Assembly: GCF_038957035.1 (NCBI RefSeq)
Contig: NZ_CP152412.1
Span: 6,196,501-6,260,500 of the forward strand
DNA: 64,000 nucleotides
Direction of reading: 5' to 3'
Origin: Bradyrhizobium sp. B097
GTDB taxonomy: Bacteria; Pseudomonadota; Alphaproteobacteria; Rhizobiales; Xanthobacteraceae
The notes below the pieces were generated by a model that was not told where the DNA came from, did no database searches, and saw nothing but the letters and a program-made list of their open reading frames with translations. The translations under genes were made by a program, and so were the position numbers. This document shows, in pieces, positions 9,367-18,642 of the stretch (within the stretch, counting starts at the first letter, position 1; each line of letters opens with the position of its first letter).

Positions 9367-9753
9367 AAAAGCAGCATTCCCGAAATGAAGCCCGCCCCGG
9401 GCAGCGGAATCGACATTGCAAAAGCCGTTCCGCAGCGGCCGATTTACCCGATGACGGGCAAAACGCCAACCGGCGGAGCCGCGGCGGCCTTCACTTCCTT
9501 GGCATAGTACGTGAAGCCGTGCGCTCCGATCGGCTACGCCGGACGCGGTGCCGCCGATCGCGCTCGCATCATCGTCAAAAAAGAGACGGCTCTGCTGCGA
9601 ATATGCGCTGGCCGAGCACGCCGTTTCGGCCGTCACGAGGCTAACGCATCGCTGCTCTGCGAAAATGTAGAGCGTGGTGAGCCGGCTGGCTCACCACGGC
9701 GGGATCGGTTGCCCCGACAACGATGTCTGTACGGCCGAGCCGGCGGCGCCGGA
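9367..9753. other. 387-bp intergenic region between RND permease and chemoreceptor
   Basis: No complete gene is seen. It should hold the promoter of the RND operon (minus strand). A short minus-strand open stretch ends at about 9448 and reads ...YYAKEVKAAAAPPVGVLPV before its stop, which looks protein-like, but it has no start codon and is preceded by a stop; it may be the eroded tail of a lost gene or chance. The perfect hairpin at 9674-9697 lies near the chemoreceptor end. Confidence 0.4.
9674..9697. terminator. Perfect hairpin downstream of chemoreceptor 1 (possible terminator)
   Basis: GTGGTGAGCC pairs exactly with GGCTCACCAC around a 4-base loop, 56 bases past the chemoreceptor stop. 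No clean U-tract follows on the minus strand (only CTACATTTTC), so termination would be weak or Rho-assisted. Confidence 0.4.
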
Positions 9754-11460
9754 TCAGGCGGCGCGGACGGCGTTGAGGAACTTGCCGACTTCGAGCTTGA
9801 GGCGGCTGCTGTCGCCCGAGAGCGACTGCGCCGCCGACAGCACCTGGGTCGACGCCGAGCCGGTCTCATTGGCGCCGTGCTGCACGTCGGTAATGTTGGC
9901 CGAGACCTGTTGGGTCCCTTGCGCCGCCTGCTGCACGTTTCGGGATATTTCTTGCGTCGCCGCGCCCTGCTCCTCGATCGCGGCGGCAATGGCGGACGAG
10001 ATCTCCGACAGCCGCTCGATGGTCGAGCCGATGGCGCGGATCGCGGTCACGGAGTCTTCGGTCGCAGCCTGGATGCCGGAAACCTGCTGACCGATCTCTC
10101 CGGTCGCCTTTGCGGTCTGCTCCGCGAGTGCCTTCACCTCCGAGGCCACCACCGCGAAGCCACGTCCGGCATCGCCGGCGCGCGCCGCCTCGATGGTGGC
10201 GTTCAGCGCCAGCAGATTGGTCTGGCCGGCGATGGTGTTGATCAACTCGACGACGTCGCCGATCCGGGCGGCAGCCTTCGACAGCTCCCCGACCCGGTCA
10301 TTGGTCGCACGGGCCTGGTTGACGGCGTCGCCCGCCATCCGCGCCGATTCCTGCACCTGCCGGCTGATCTCGTTGACGGAGGATGACAGTTCTTCGGTTG
10401 CGGACGCCACCGACTGGACGTTGGTGGTGGCTTCCTCCGACGCCGCGGCGACGGTGGTGGCGAGGTTTTGCGAACGCTCGGCGGTCGAGGTCAGCGTGGT
10501 CGCCGACGCTTCGAGCTCGGTCGAGGCGGATGCGACGGTCTCGACGATCTCACCGATCGCGCGCTCAAACCCATCGGCCAGCTGCAACATGTCGGTGCGG
10601 CGCTGTGCGGCGGCGCGCGCTTCGATTTCCTTCTGCTCGCGCTCCATCCGGACCTTGGCAAGGCCGTTGTCCTTGAACACAAGCGCGGTCTTGGCGACGT
10701 CGCCGACCTCATCGCGGCGATCGGTGCCGTGCACCGGGATATCATATTGGCCATCGGCAATCTGCTGCAACATCGCGACGACGGCACGGATCGGCTTCGC
10801 GACACCGTATTGTCCGACGACGAAGCCGAACAGCAACCCGAGCAGGACCCCCGAAGCGGCAAGCAGGATCAATAGCTCCGAGGTCGATACGTACTCCTGC
10901 TCACTGGCCTTGACGTTGTCCCTGACCCGCTCGTCTTGGCGGTCGGCGACGGCCCGAACCCTGGCCTGAAGCTCTTCCGCGGCCGCGCGGCTCTTCATCG
11001 CGACGTCGCGCAGTTTCTCGGCGGACTGGGTCAGGTCGACCGCCTTCGCGCTCTCGACCGTGTCAAGCGTCTGCTTCAGCTGGGCCCGATAGGCCGACAG
11101 CGCCGATCGCACGCCGGGCAGCAGCGCGATGGTTTGCGGGTCCTGCGTCTTGCTGATCGTGGCGAGGCGCTCCTCGAGCGACTTGAACTGCTCATCGATC
11201 AGCGATCGCGCCGCAAGCCGGTTCTCGTCGCGCGGATCGAGCGCGCTGCGGAATTCGGCGCGATTGATCGCGAGCACGTTCTGGTTGGCCTCAGCCGACA
11301 GCAACGCGCGTTCCGCAGCGCGCGCGGTGACGACGCCGCGTTCGCTGAGCGATTTCAACGAGGAGATCCCGAGATAGGCGAGCATCCCGGCGATGATCGA
11401 GAGACCGCCCACAATCGCCAGTATCTTCGTGAGAATGCGGAATCTCGCCAGGAACATCAT
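9754..11460 (-). CDS. Methyl-accepting chemotaxis protein (chemoreceptor 1)
   Basis: A 568-residue transmembrane chemoreceptor. TM1 is about residues 13-33 ([20 protein letters not shown]), followed by a helical periplasmic sensor of ~150 residues, TM2 about 195-215 ([20 protein letters not shown]), a HAMP domain ([18 protein letters not shown] onwards), and a long MCP signalling domain whose hairpin tip contains [18 protein letters not shown]. The C-terminus ends NAVRAA, with no CheR/CheB-binding pentapeptide. From about residue 290 it is almost the same as chemoreceptor 2, while the sensor regions are unrelated in sequence. It lies 192 bases downstream of chemoreceptor 2, beyond a strong terminator. 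Confidence 0.95.
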   Translation of the reverse strand: MMFLARFRILTKILAIVGGLSIIAGMLAYLGISSLKSLSERGVVTARAAERALLSAEANQNVLAINRAEFRSALDPRDENRLAARSLIDEQFKSLEERLATISKTQDPQTIALLPGVRSALSAYRAQLKQTLDTVESAKAVDLTQSAEKLRDVAMKSRAAAEELQARVRAVADRQDERVRDNVKASEQEYVSTSELLILLAASGVLLGLLFGFVVGQYGVAKPIRAVVAMLQQIADGQYDIPVHGTDRRDEVGDVAKTALVFKDNGLAKVRMEREQKEIEARAAAQRRTDMLQLADGFERAIGEIVETVASASTELEASATTLTSTAERSQNLATTVAAASEEATTNVQSVASATEELSSSVNEISRQVQESARMAGDAVNQARATNDRVGELSKAAARIGDVVELINTIAGQTNLLALNATIEAARAGDAGRGFAVVASEVKALAEQTAKATGEIGQQVSGIQAATEDSVTAIRAIGSTIERLSEISSAIAAAIEEQGAATQEISRNVQQAAQGTQQVSANITDVQHGANETGSASTQVLSAAQSLSGDSSRLKLEVGKFLNAVRAA

Positions 11461-11590
11461 CCGGTGCCTCGTTTGGAATGGATTTCGCGATTCTGTGCGG
11501 GTGGTCGCGTCGCGCCACAGCAGGTTAACGCGCGCGGAACTACGGTTCGTTAATCACACATACAGTGGAACTACTGAGCACCGCATCCAG

Positions 11591-11625
11591 GCAAAGAAAA
11601 ATGCCCGGCCTTTCGACCGGGCATT
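11591..11625 (-). terminator. Rho-independent terminator of chemoreceptor 2
   Basis: On the minus strand, AATGCCCGG pairs with CCGGGCATT around an 8-base loop and is followed by TTTTCTTTGC. Stem, loop and U-rich tail all fit. It lies 27 bases beyond the chemoreceptor 2 stop codon, so the two receptor genes are probably separate transcripts. Confidence 0.85.
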
Positions 11626-11652
11626 GTTCGATGGTCAGAGATTCGGCCGGCG

Positions 11653-13344
11653 TCAGGCGGCGCGGACGGCGTCGAGGAATTTGCCGACTTCGAGCTTGAG
11701 GCGGTTGCTGTCACCCGAGAGCGACTGCGCCGCCGACAGCACCTGGGTCGAAGCCGAGCCGGTTTCGTTGGCGCCGTGCTGCACGTCGGTGATGTTGGCC
11801 GAGACCTGCTGGGTGCCCTGCGCCGCCTGCTGCACGTTGCGGGAAATCTCTTGCGTCGCCGCGCCCTGCTCTTCGACCGCGGCGGCGATGGTGGAGGAGA
11901 TCTCCGACAGCCGCTCGATGGTCGACGAGATTTCCTTGATCGCGCCGACCGACTCCTGGGTCGCGGTCTGGATGCCGGCGATCTGCTGGCCGATCTCGCC
12001 GGTCGCCTTCGCGGTCTGCTCGGCCAGCGCCTTCACCTCGGATGCCACGACCGCGAAGCCGCGGCCGGCTTCACCGGCGCGCGCCGCCTCGATGGTGGCG
12101 TTCAGCGCCAGCAGATTGGTCTGGCCGGCAATCGTGTTGATCAGTTCGACGACGTCGCCGATGCGCGCGGCGGCCTTCGACAACTCGCTGACGCGATCGT
12201 TGGTGGTGCGCGCCTGGCCGACGGCATCGCCCGCCATCCGCGCCGATTCCTGGACCTGGCGGCTGATCTCGGTCACCGACGACGACAGCTCTTCGGTCGC
12301 CGACGCCACCGACTGCACGTTGGTCGAGGCTTCCTCGGACGCAGCGGCAACCGAGGTGGTCAGCTCCTGCGAACGCCGTGCGGTCGACGACAGCGTAGAG
12401 GCCGAGGCTTCGAGCTGGGTCGAGGCCGACGACACGGTCTGCACGATCTCACCGATCATCTGCTCGAAATTGCGGGTGATGGTATCGACCCGGCGGCCGC
12501 GCTCGATCTTGGCTTCGGCATCGGCGGCGGCGGCCTCATCGGCAGCCTTCTTCGCGACCAGGGCCTCCTTGAACACCTGCAATGTGTCGGCCATAGCACC
12601 GATCTCGGTCTTCTCGCCCCGGTGCGGCACTTCCGCGGTCAGGTCGCCGCGGCCGAGCGCCTGCATCGGGCTCACGATCGAGGCAATGCCCGACGAGATG
12701 TCGCGGACCGTGTAGAGGCTGACGCCAACCGCGATCAGGATGGCAAAGCCGAGGATCGCCGCCACCATGATCAGGGCCGAGCTGTAATTGTTCGCAGCGT
12801 CCTGCGCGGCCTTGTCGGCACCGGTGTTGTTGAAATCGATGTCCTTGTTCAGGATCTCGTCCGCCTCGAGACCGATCTTGTTCACGACCTTGGTGTTGAG
12901 CTCGTGCGCCTCATGCGGAAGCTTGCCGGCTTCCTTGCGCGACAGGCTCATCACCTCCTCGGTGCCCTTGCGGTACTTGTCCCAGGTGTCGGACCACTGC
13001 CGGTAGAGCGCCCGCTCTTCGGGTGAAGTGATCATCGGCTCGTACTTGGCGCGGGCCTTTGTGTTCATCTCGACGACGCTGGCGAGGGTCTTTTCGGCGG
13101 CCAGCTTCTCTTCGAGGGTTTCCGAGAGCATGTGTTCGCGGATCACGTTGCGGTAGGTGATGACCCCGGCACGCAGCTCGCCGAGCACGCGCACGCTCGG
13201 CAGCCAGTTGGTCGTGATGTCGACGGTGCTGGCGTTGATCGCCCGCATATTCCAGACTGCAAGCAGGCCCATGCCCGTCAACGCGACAAGCAGGAACGCA
13301 ACCGCGGCAATGATCTTGGCGCGGATCGAGAATTTGGCGAACAT
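11653..13344 (-). CDS. Methyl-accepting chemotaxis protein (chemoreceptor 2)
   Basis: A 563-residue chemoreceptor. TM1 is about residues 10-30 ([20 protein letters not shown]), then a four-helix-bundle type periplasmic sensor ([20 protein letters not shown] onwards), TM2 about 190-212 ([20 protein letters not shown]), HAMP, and the MCP signalling domain. The signalling half matches chemoreceptor 1 nearly residue for residue to the end ([14 protein letters not shown]), pointing to tandem duplication or gene conversion. No che genes are adjacent; such orphan receptors usually feed distant Che clusters. Confidence 0.95.
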   Translation of the reverse strand: MFAKFSIRAKIIAAVAFLLVALTGMGLLAVWNMRAINASTVDITTNWLPSVRVLGELRAGVITYRNVIREHMLSETLEEKLAAEKTLASVVEMNTKARAKYEPMITSPEERALYRQWSDTWDKYRKGTEEVMSLSRKEAGKLPHEAHELNTKVVNKIGLEADEILNKDIDFNNTGADKAAQDAANNYSSALIMVAAILGFAILIAVGVSLYTVRDISSGIASIVSPMQALGRGDLTAEVPHRGEKTEIGAMADTLQVFKEALVAKKAADEAAAADAEAKIERGRRVDTITRNFEQMIGEIVQTVSSASTQLEASASTLSSTARRSQELTTSVAAASEEASTNVQSVASATEELSSSVTEISRQVQESARMAGDAVGQARTTNDRVSELSKAAARIGDVVELINTIAGQTNLLALNATIEAARAGEAGRGFAVVASEVKALAEQTAKATGEIGQQIAGIQTATQESVGAIKEISSTIERLSEISSTIAAAVEEQGAATQEISRNVQQAAQGTQQVSANITDVQHGANETGSASTQVLSAAQSLSGDSNRLKLEVGKFLDAVRAA

Positions 13345-13504
13345 CGTGGGGTCTCTTGGGTGCCGGGCTCGCGAGGCCCGTTCGTACTGAAAGAAGATTA
13401 ATGGCGCGGCGGTGCGCCGCAGGTATCAAAGCCAGCCCCCCTCCTTAAGTAGGGTTAATTTGGTTCACCGTTGAACTACGGAGATATCGGTCATCAGCCC
13501 GACA

Positions 13505-13525
13505 TGATGCGCAACGGGCGCATCA
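13505..13525. terminator. Hairpin overlapping the otnK stop codon
   Basis: TGATGCGC and GCGCATCA are exact complements around a 5-base loop; the stem includes the otnK stop. There is no U-tract, so it may stabilise the mRNA 3' end rather than terminate on its own. Confidence 0.35.
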
Positions 13526-14812
13526 AGGCATCAATGCCAGCGCGTCCGAGAAGAACTCCGGCCCGCCGAAATTGCCTGATTTCAGGGCAAGCACCATCTC
13601 GCTTTTTCCAGCACCGACCGCGCGCAGAACCGGCACGCCCGCAGCGATTTCCGCCCCGACCAGGAATCCCGGGATGCCCAGGCGATCGACCACAGCGCCT
13701 GAAGTTTCACCACCGGCGACCACCAGCCTGTGCACGCCGGACCGCACCAGTCCTTCCGCGAGGTCGGCCATCGCCTGCTCGATCGCATGTCCGGCTGCAT
13801 CACGGCCATGACGGGATTGCAGAGCAGCCACCTCATCTGGAGTCGAACTGCTGGCGATCAGGATCGGCCCCGTGCCGAGCCGCTCTTTGGCCCAGGCGAG
13901 CGCGCGCTGCGCCTCGTCCCTGCCGGCGATCACCCGCTCGGGGTCGAGGTGCAGGACCGGCATCACCTTCTCGGCGCTGGCGATCTGGCGCAGGGTCGCC
14001 TGCGAGCAACTGCCGGCGAGGCAGGCGGCCGGCCCGCCGATCGCAGCGCTGGTCACGGCATTCACTTCAGCCGATTTGGCCTTGCCTGCGGCGACCAGCG
14101 CCCGCGCCAATCCAAGCCCGATGCCGGAGGCGCCGACCGAGAGACCGTGATCCAGCGCCACCTGCCCGATGGTTTCGAGGTCGCGGTCGAACACCGCGTC
14201 GACGATCGCAGCGCCGATGCCGCTGCGCGCAAGCTCGGCGAGCTTTGCGCGAACGGCCTCCGTGCCGCGGCTCAGCGTCGCCAGATCGACCAGGCCGATC
14301 CTGGTCGTGCTCTGGCGCGCCAACACGCGGACCAGATTGGAATCATGCATCGGGTTGAGCGGATGGTCCTTCAACGGGCTCTCGTTCAGCGGCACCGAGC
14401 CGACGAACAGATTGCCCTGATAGACGGTCCGGCCGGTTTCCGGGAAAGCCGGTGTCACCAGCACGATATTGTCGTTGGAGTCGGCGCGCAGCGCGTCCAT
14501 CACCGGACCGATATTGCCGGCATCGGTGGAATCGAAGGTTGAGCAGATCTTGAACAGGATATGCCTGGCGCCGCGGCCGCGCAGCCAGCTCTCCGCGGCG
14601 CGCGAACGCGTCACGGCAACGCCGGCCTCGATCGAGCGGCTCTTCAGCGACACCACGACGGCGTCGACCTCGGGCAGCGCGAGATCGTCCGCGGGCACGC
14701 CGATGGTCTGCACCGTGCGCAGGCCGGCGCGGGTCAGCGTGTTGGCGAGGTCGGAGGCGCCGGTATAGTCGTCGGCGATGCAACCGAGTGACAAGTTTCC
14801 GGCTCGCGTCAC
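13523..14812 (-). CDS. otnK: 3-oxo-tetronate kinase (DUF1537 / four-carbon acid sugar kinase)
   Basis: A 429-residue member of the two-domain sugar-acid kinase family. The N-terminal domain starts LGCIADDYTGASDLANTL (about 9-26), the usual substrate-binding motif; HILFKICSTFDSTDAGNIGP follows; the C-terminal nucleotide-binding domain includes RLVVAGGETSGAVV and the GAGKSEMVLALKSGNFGG segment. OtnK phosphorylates 3-oxo-tetronate made by LtnD (with OtnI as isomerase), before decarboxylation by OtnC to dihydroxyacetone phosphate. The GTG start overlaps the otnI stop (GTGA), so the genes are translationally coupled. The neighbouring otnI, ltnD and otnC make the substrate assignment much firmer than sequence alone. 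Confidence 0.92.
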   Translation of the reverse strand: MTRAGNLSLGCIADDYTGASDLANTLTRAGLRTVQTIGVPADDLALPEVDAVVVSLKSRSIEAGVAVTRSRAAESWLRGRGARHILFKICSTFDSTDAGNIGPVMDALRADSNDNIVLVTPAFPETGRTVYQGNLFVGSVPLNESPLKDHPLNPMHDSNLVRVLARQSTTRIGLVDLATLSRGTEAVRAKLAELARSGIGAAIVDAVFDRDLETIGQVALDHGLSVGASGIGLGLARALVAAGKAKSAEVNAVTSAAIGGPAACLAGSCSQATLRQIASAEKVMPVLHLDPERVIAGRDEAQRALAWAKERLGTGPILIASSSTPDEVAALQSRHGRDAAGHAIEQAMADLAEGLVRSGVHRLVVAGGETSGAVVDRLGIPGFLVGAEIAAGVPVLRAVGAGKSEMVLALKSGNFGGPEFFSDALALMP

Positions 14813-15591
14813 GGCTTCACTCCGGCATAGGGCTTGAACCAGGCGAGACCGTCGGTGGTCTTGCCGCGCGGATTATATTCGCAGCCGACAAAGCCGCCAT
14901 AGCCGAGCCGGTCCAGCTCGTCGAACAGGAACGGATAGTTCAGCTCCTCGCCGTCGGGCTCGTTGCGCGAGGGGATCGAGGCGATCTGGACGTGGCCGAT
15001 GATCGGCATCATCTCGCGCAGCCGCATCGTGACGTCGCCATGGATGATCTGGCAGTGATAGATGTCGAACTGCAGCTTGAGATTCGCGATATCAAGCTCG
15101 TTGATCAGGTCGCGCGCGAAGATGAAGTCGTTGAGGAAATAGCCGGGCACGTTGCGCGGATTGATCGGCTCGATCACGACGTCGAGGCCGTGCGGCGCGA
15201 AGAACTCCGCGGCATACGCGACCGATTTGCGAAACGCCGCGACCGCCCTGGCATCGCTGCGGTCGGCGATGCCGGCCATCAGATGCACGCGCTTGACGCC
15301 GGTCGCCTGCGCATAAGGCAGCGCGGTCTTCAGGCTCGCTTGCAAATCGGCGAAGCGATCGGGCAGCGCGGCAAATCCCTTCTCGCCGGCGTTCCAGTCG
15401 CCCGGCGGCAGGTTGAACAGCGCCTGCGTCAGCCCTGCGCCTTTCAGCCGCTTGCCGACCTCCTCCGCCGGATGGTCGTACGGAAACAGGAACTCGACCG
15501 CGGTGAAGCCCGCTTTCGCCGCCGCCTCGAAGCGGTCGAGGAACGGGACCTCGTTGAACATCATGGTGAGGTTGGCGGCAAAGCGGGGCAT
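14809..15591 (-). CDS. otnI: 2-oxo-tetronate isomerase (hydroxypyruvate isomerase family)
   Basis: A 260-residue TIM-barrel isomerase of the Hyi/xylose-isomerase-like family. Metal-binding and catalytic segments include VVIEPINPRNVPGYF, with the conserved Glu, LKLQFDIYHCQIIHGD, and the C-terminal GFVGCEYNPRG with the second Glu. In threonate/erythronate catabolism it interconverts 2-oxo- and 3-oxo-tetronate so that OtnK can act. It starts 12 bases after the ltnD stop and overlaps otnK by 4 bases. Hydroxypyruvate isomerase is the closest alternative by family, but the context argues for OtnI. Confidence 0.9.
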   Translation of the reverse strand: MPRFAANLTMMFNEVPFLDRFEAAAKAGFTAVEFLFPYDHPAEEVGKRLKGAGLTQALFNLPPGDWNAGEKGFAALPDRFADLQASLKTALPYAQATGVKRVHLMAGIADRSDARAVAAFRKSVAYAAEFFAPHGLDVVIEPINPRNVPGYFLNDFIFARDLINELDIANLKLQFDIYHCQIIHGDVTMRLREMMPIIGHVQIASIPSRNEPDGEELNYPFLFDELDRLGYGGFVGCEYNPRGKTTDGLAWFKPYAGVKP

Positions 15592-15603
15592 CGCGGGATC
15601 CTG

Positions 15604-16515
15604 TTATTTCGCGCCGGGAAGCTTGGTGCCGGTGACCTGCGCATACATCCGCGCCACCGACGCATCGTCGTCGCGGCCCATCCCGGCGGCCGATGTCATC
15701 AGGAACATCTGCAGCGCCGCGGCCGAGACCGGCACCGGGAAGCGCGCATTGCGCGCCATATCCTGGATGATGCCGAGGTCCTTGACGAAAATCTCCACCG
15801 CGCTGCGCGGCGCGTAGTCGCCGTCGAGCACATGCGGGATGCGGTTCTCGAACATCCAGGAATTGCCCGCGGAGGCCGTGATCACCTCATAGACCTTGCG
15901 GATATCGAGGCCCTGTTTGGCGGCAAAGGCGATCGCCTCGGAGGCAGCGGCAATATGCACACCGGCCAGCAGCTGGTTGATCATCTTGAAGGCGGCGCCC
16001 TGCCCTGCGGCATCGCCGAGCTCGTAGAGCTTTGCCGCCATCGCATCCAGCGCCGGCCGCGCCTTCGCGAACGCCGCCGCGCTGCCGGAGGCGAGGATTG
16101 TCAATTCGCCCTGGGCCGCACGTTGCGCGCCGCCGGAGATCGGTGCATCCAGATAATGCCGGCCGGTCGCCTCCAGCTGCTTGGCCAGCCGCCGCGCGAT
16201 ATCGGGGTCCATGGTCGCCGAGGAGATAAAGACCGCGTCCTCGGCCAGGGTCTCGGCGGCGCCGTCCTTGCCGAACAGGATGGCTTCGGTCTGCGCCGCA
16301 TTGACGACGACGCTGACGACGATGTCGGCCCCTTTTGCCGCCTCGGCCGGCGTTTTCGCGCCCTTGCCGCCGTCGGCCACGAAGCGCGCGACGACATCGG
16401 CCGACACGTCGCAGCCGGTCACCACAAGACCGGCGCGCTTGAGCGAGGTCGCCATGCCGTATCCCATCGAGCCCAGCCCGATGACAGCGACGTGCGGTGT
16501 TGCGGAACTGGACAT
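15604..16515 (-). CDS. ltnD: L-threonate dehydrogenase (beta-hydroxyacid dehydrogenase family)
   Basis: A 303-residue NAD-dependent dehydrogenase. It has the Rossmann motif VAVIGLGSMGYGMA (about 9-22), the substrate-binding DAPISGG (about 123-129), and the catalytic Lys region GAAFKMINQLLAG (Lys about 174). LtnD oxidises L-threonate at C2 to 2-oxo-tetronate. It is the first gene of the ltnD-otnI-otnK operon and is divergent from otnC, so both arms probably share control signals in the 193-base gap. No regulator or transporter for this pathway is adjacent. Confidence 0.92.
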   Translation of the reverse strand: MSSSATPHVAVIGLGSMGYGMATSLKRAGLVVTGCDVSADVVARFVADGGKGAKTPAEAAKGADIVVSVVVNAAQTEAILFGKDGAAETLAEDAVFISSATMDPDIARRLAKQLEATGRHYLDAPISGGAQRAAQGELTILASGSAAAFAKARPALDAMAAKLYELGDAAGQGAAFKMINQLLAGVHIAAASEAIAFAAKQGLDIRKVYEVITASAGNSWMFENRIPHVLDGDYAPRSAVEIFVKDLGIIQDMARNARFPVPVSAAALQMFLMTSAAGMGRDDDASVARMYAQVTGTKLPGAK

Positions 16516-16543
16516 GCGGCGATCCTCAAATTTTTACTTGATT

Positions 16544-16581
16544 GCGCATGGAACGGTTTCCCATCTTTCCGGATCATGCGC
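16544..16581. repeat. Palindromic repeat, family G (diverged copy)
   Basis: Arms GCGCATG and CATGCGC flank a centre containing GGTTTCCC and TTTCCGGATCATG. The whole resembles the clearer copy at 31755-31799. It lies in the divergent ltnD/otnC promoter region, so it could also affect expression or serve as an operator. Confidence 0.5.
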
Positions 16582-16708
16582 GCTTACTGCTTGCCTATCA
16601 CGGCTTGGCCGCGCTGCCAAAGCATGAGACAAAGCGGAAAACGGATAGCGCCAAGGCCAAATGAGGCGCACGAAACTAGGTGGACGAAATCAGGCGGGGC
16701 GAAACCAG

Positions 16709-17365
16709 GTGAGCGATACAAAGCTTCGTGAGGATATCTGCCGCTTCGGCCGCTCGCTGTTCGAGCGTGGGCTGACGCCGGGCTCCTCGGGCAATATCAG
16801 CGTCCGGCTCGACGACGGCGGCTGGCTGGTGACGCCGACCAACGCCTCGCTCGGTTTCCTCGATCCGGCGAAAATGTCGCGGCTCGACGCCGACGGCCGC
16901 CTCATCTCCGGCGACGCCCCGACCAAGGAAGTGCCGCTGCACACCGCGCTTTACCAGACCCGCGCCAGCGCCGGCGCGGTGGTGCATCTGCACTCGACTC
17001 ATTCGGTCGCGCTTTCGATGCTGCCCGAGATCGACCCACGCGCCGTGCTGCCGCCGATGACGGCCTACTACGTCATGAAATGCGGCCAGACCGCGCTGGT
17101 GCCCTATTATCGCCCCGGCGACCCCGCCGTTGCCGACGCGATCAGGGGGCTGGCCGGGAAATACTCATCGGTGCTGCTCGCCAATCACGGCCCCGTCGTC
17201 TCCGGCGACACGCTGGAAGCCGCGGTGTTCGCGACCGAGGAGCTGGAGGAAACCGCCAAACTCTATCTGCTGCTGCGCGGGCTGAACCCGCGCTATCTCT
17301 CGCCCGAACAGGTGGCGGATTTGACCAGGACGTTCGGGCTCGTGCTGCCGGATCACCCTCGCTAG
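16709..17365 (+). CDS. otnC: 3-oxo-tetronate 4-phosphate decarboxylase (class II aldolase family)
   Basis: A 218-residue class II aldolase/adducin-domain protein. Signature parts are LTPGSSGNISVRL (about 21-33), the metal-binding HLHSTHS (about 95-101) and a third His in LLANHGPVVSG. OtnC converts 3-oxo-tetronate 4-phosphate to dihydroxyacetone phosphate and CO2, completing the pathway begun by LtnD, OtnI and OtnK on the opposite strand. The GTG at 16709 is chosen because homology starts with SDTKLREDICRFG and a GGCGGGG stretch lies upstream; an ATG at 16661 would add 16 non-conserved residues. Confidence 0.9.
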   Translation: MSDTKLREDICRFGRSLFERGLTPGSSGNISVRLDDGGWLVTPTNASLGFLDPAKMSRLDADGRLISGDAPTKEVPLHTALYQTRASAGAVVHLHSTHSVALSMLPEIDPRAVLPPMTAYYVMKCGQTALVPYYRPGDPAVADAIRGLAGKYSSVLLANHGPVVSGDTLEAAVFATEELEETAKLYLLLRGLNPRYLSPEQVADLTRTFGLVLPDHPR

Positions 17366-17398
17366 ATCAAACAAAGGTGAGATATACGGAGAACGGTC

Positions 17399-17689
17399 AT
17401 GATGAGGTTTACGGGATTTGCATTCACTGCGCTGCTCGTCAGCGGCCTGGCGGGATCGACCGCACAGGCCGAGCAGACCTTGCCGGACCTGCTGGCGGTA
17501 CAGCTGCGGGCGCAAGGTTATGCCTGCGACAAGCCGCTCAAGGCCGAACGGGACGACAAGCTCTCGAAGCCCGACAATGAGGCCTGGACGCTGACCTGCA
17601 GCAACGCGACCTATCGCGTCAGCCGCGTGCCGGATCTTGCCGCGAAGGTCGAGAAGGTCGAGAAGGTCGAAGAGGGCAAGGACAAGTAG
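17399..17689 (+). CDS. Small exported protein of unknown function
   Basis: A 96-residue protein with a clear signal peptide: MMRF, hydrophobic TGFAFTALLVSGLAG, then a Sec-type cleavage site after STAQA (about residue 24). The mature part has two Cys (about 42 and 67: GYACDKP and LTCSNATY) that could form a disulfide, and ends in a charged tail with the tandem KVEKVEKVEE. GGAG lies 10 bases before the start. It follows otnC by 33 bases but has no obvious link to the pathway. No known family was recognised. Confidence 0.75.
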   Translation: MMRFTGFAFTALLVSGLAGSTAQAEQTLPDLLAVQLRAQGYACDKPLKAERDDKLSKPDNEAWTLTCSNATYRVSRVPDLAAKVEKVEKVEEGKDK

Positions 17690-17707
17690 GATGCGTGGGC
17701 TGGGTTC

Positions 17708-17777
17708 GTAGCCCGCATGAGCGCAGCGATATGCGGGACATATCGATCCCGGATGTCGCTTCGCTCATCCGGGCTGC
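17708..17777. repeat. Palindromic intergenic repeat, family C (copy 2)
   Basis: GTAGCCCGCATGAGCGCAGC on the left and GCTTCGCTCATCCGGGCTGC on the right are near-complementary. It is a shorter, diverged copy of the elements at 4903 and 57751. Confidence 0.8.
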
Positions 17778-17807
17778 GGGCTGGATGGCGCGCACCACAT
17801 ATACCGG

Positions 17808-17910
17808 CGTCATCCTGAGGTGCGCGCCCCTTCGGCGCGCCTCGAAGGAAGGCCGCGGGCGCGGGGGGCTCATCCTTCGAGGCTCGCTCCGCTCGCACCT
17901 CAGGATGACG
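17808..17910. repeat. Palindromic intergenic repeat, family D (copy 1)
   Basis: CGTCATCCTGAGGTGCGCGC with GCGCGCCTCGAAGGA on the left; CATCCTTCGAGGCTCGC with CGCACCTCAGGATGACG on the right. Other copies are at 29306-29402 and 60245-60354. It lies between the exported-protein gene and livF, which converge. Confidence 0.9.
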
Positions 17911-17937
17911 TCTGCGTACGTGGAGGCGTTGCAGAAG

Positions 17938-18642
17938 CTACAGCCCCAGATACGCCTTGCGCACATCGGGATTGCCGGTGATCTCGGCGGCGGTGCCCTG
18001 CATCAGCACGCGGCCGGTCTGCAGGATGTAGGCGCGGTCGGCGATCTCCAGGCACTCGGCCATGCGCTGCTCGACGATCAGGACCGTCATGCCGGCGTCG
18101 CGGATGCGCTTCACGGCCTGGAAGATCTCGTCGACCAGCTTCGGCATGATGCCCTGCGACGGTTCGTCGAGCATCAGAAGCCGCGGCCGCGTCATCAGCG
18201 CGCGGCCGATCGCGAGCATCTGCTGCTCGCCGCCGGACAAGGTCTCCGCGCGCTGCTCGAGCCGCTCGCCGAGCCGCGGGAACAGATTGAACACCAGATC
18301 GAGCGGCGCATCGCGGTCGGATTGGCTGCGATAGAGATAGCTGCCGAGCCGTAGATTGTCGCGCACCGAGAGCCGCGGAAACAGCCGGCGGTTCTCCGGC
18401 ACGAAGGCGATGCCACCCGCCGTGATGACGTGCTGCGGCTGGCCGTCGATGCGCTTGCCGTCGAAGGTGACGGTGCCTGCGCGCGGCCGCTCGGCGCCGG
18501 CGATCGATTTTAAAAGCGTCGACTTGCCCGCACCGTTGGCGCCGGCGACGCAGACGATCTCGCCCTTGGTGACGTCGATCGACACCGAGGAGATCGCAAC
18601 CAGGCCCTGATAGGCGGTGGTGACTTCACGCACCGACAGCAT
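17938..18642 (-). CDS. livF: Branched-chain amino acid-type ABC transporter ATP-binding protein LivF
   Basis: A 234-residue ATPase: Walker A GANGAGKST (34-42), signature ETLSGGEQQM, Walker B LLMLDEPSQGI, and the switch His region IVEQRM. With LivG it powers the LivH-LivM permease. Its start overlaps the end of livG by 17 bases. The family imports branched-chain or other amino acids, amides and aromatic acids, so the substrate is not fixed by sequence; the DUF1445 and M20 neighbours suggest an amino-acid derivative. Confidence 0.93.
   Translation of the reverse strand: MLSVREVTTAYQGLVAISSVSIDVTKGEIVCVAGANGAGKSTLLKSIAGAERPRAGTVTFDGKRIDGQPQHVITAGGIAFVPENRRLFPRLSVRDNLRLGSYLYRSQSDRDAPLDLVFNLFPRLGERLEQRAETLSGGEQQMLAIGRALMTRPRLLMLDEPSQGIMPKLVDEIFQAVKRIRDAGMTVLIVEQRMAECLEIADRAYILQTGRVLMQGTAAEITGNPDVRKAYLGL

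Noticed and set aside
7297..9507. Long open frame (736 codons) on the plus strand opposite the RND permease
   Set aside because: Its product is rich in Arg, Asp, His and Gly with no fold motif, and it mirrors a certain RND gene. High G+C third positions keep the opposite frame open.
9367..9636. N-terminal extension of the RND permease
   Set aside because: RND proteins begin just before the first membrane helix, which matches the ATG at 9366; the extension is not hydrophobic or conserved-looking.
14788..16731. Open frame of 647 codons opposite otnK-otnI-ltnD
   Set aside because: It spans three clearly real genes on the other strand and has the same low-complexity composition as other antisense shadows.
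17640..17690. Simple-sequence slippage tract at the KVEKVEKVEE tail as a phase-variation switch
   Set aside because: The repeat unit is nine bases, so changes in number keep the frame; it cannot switch expression on and off.
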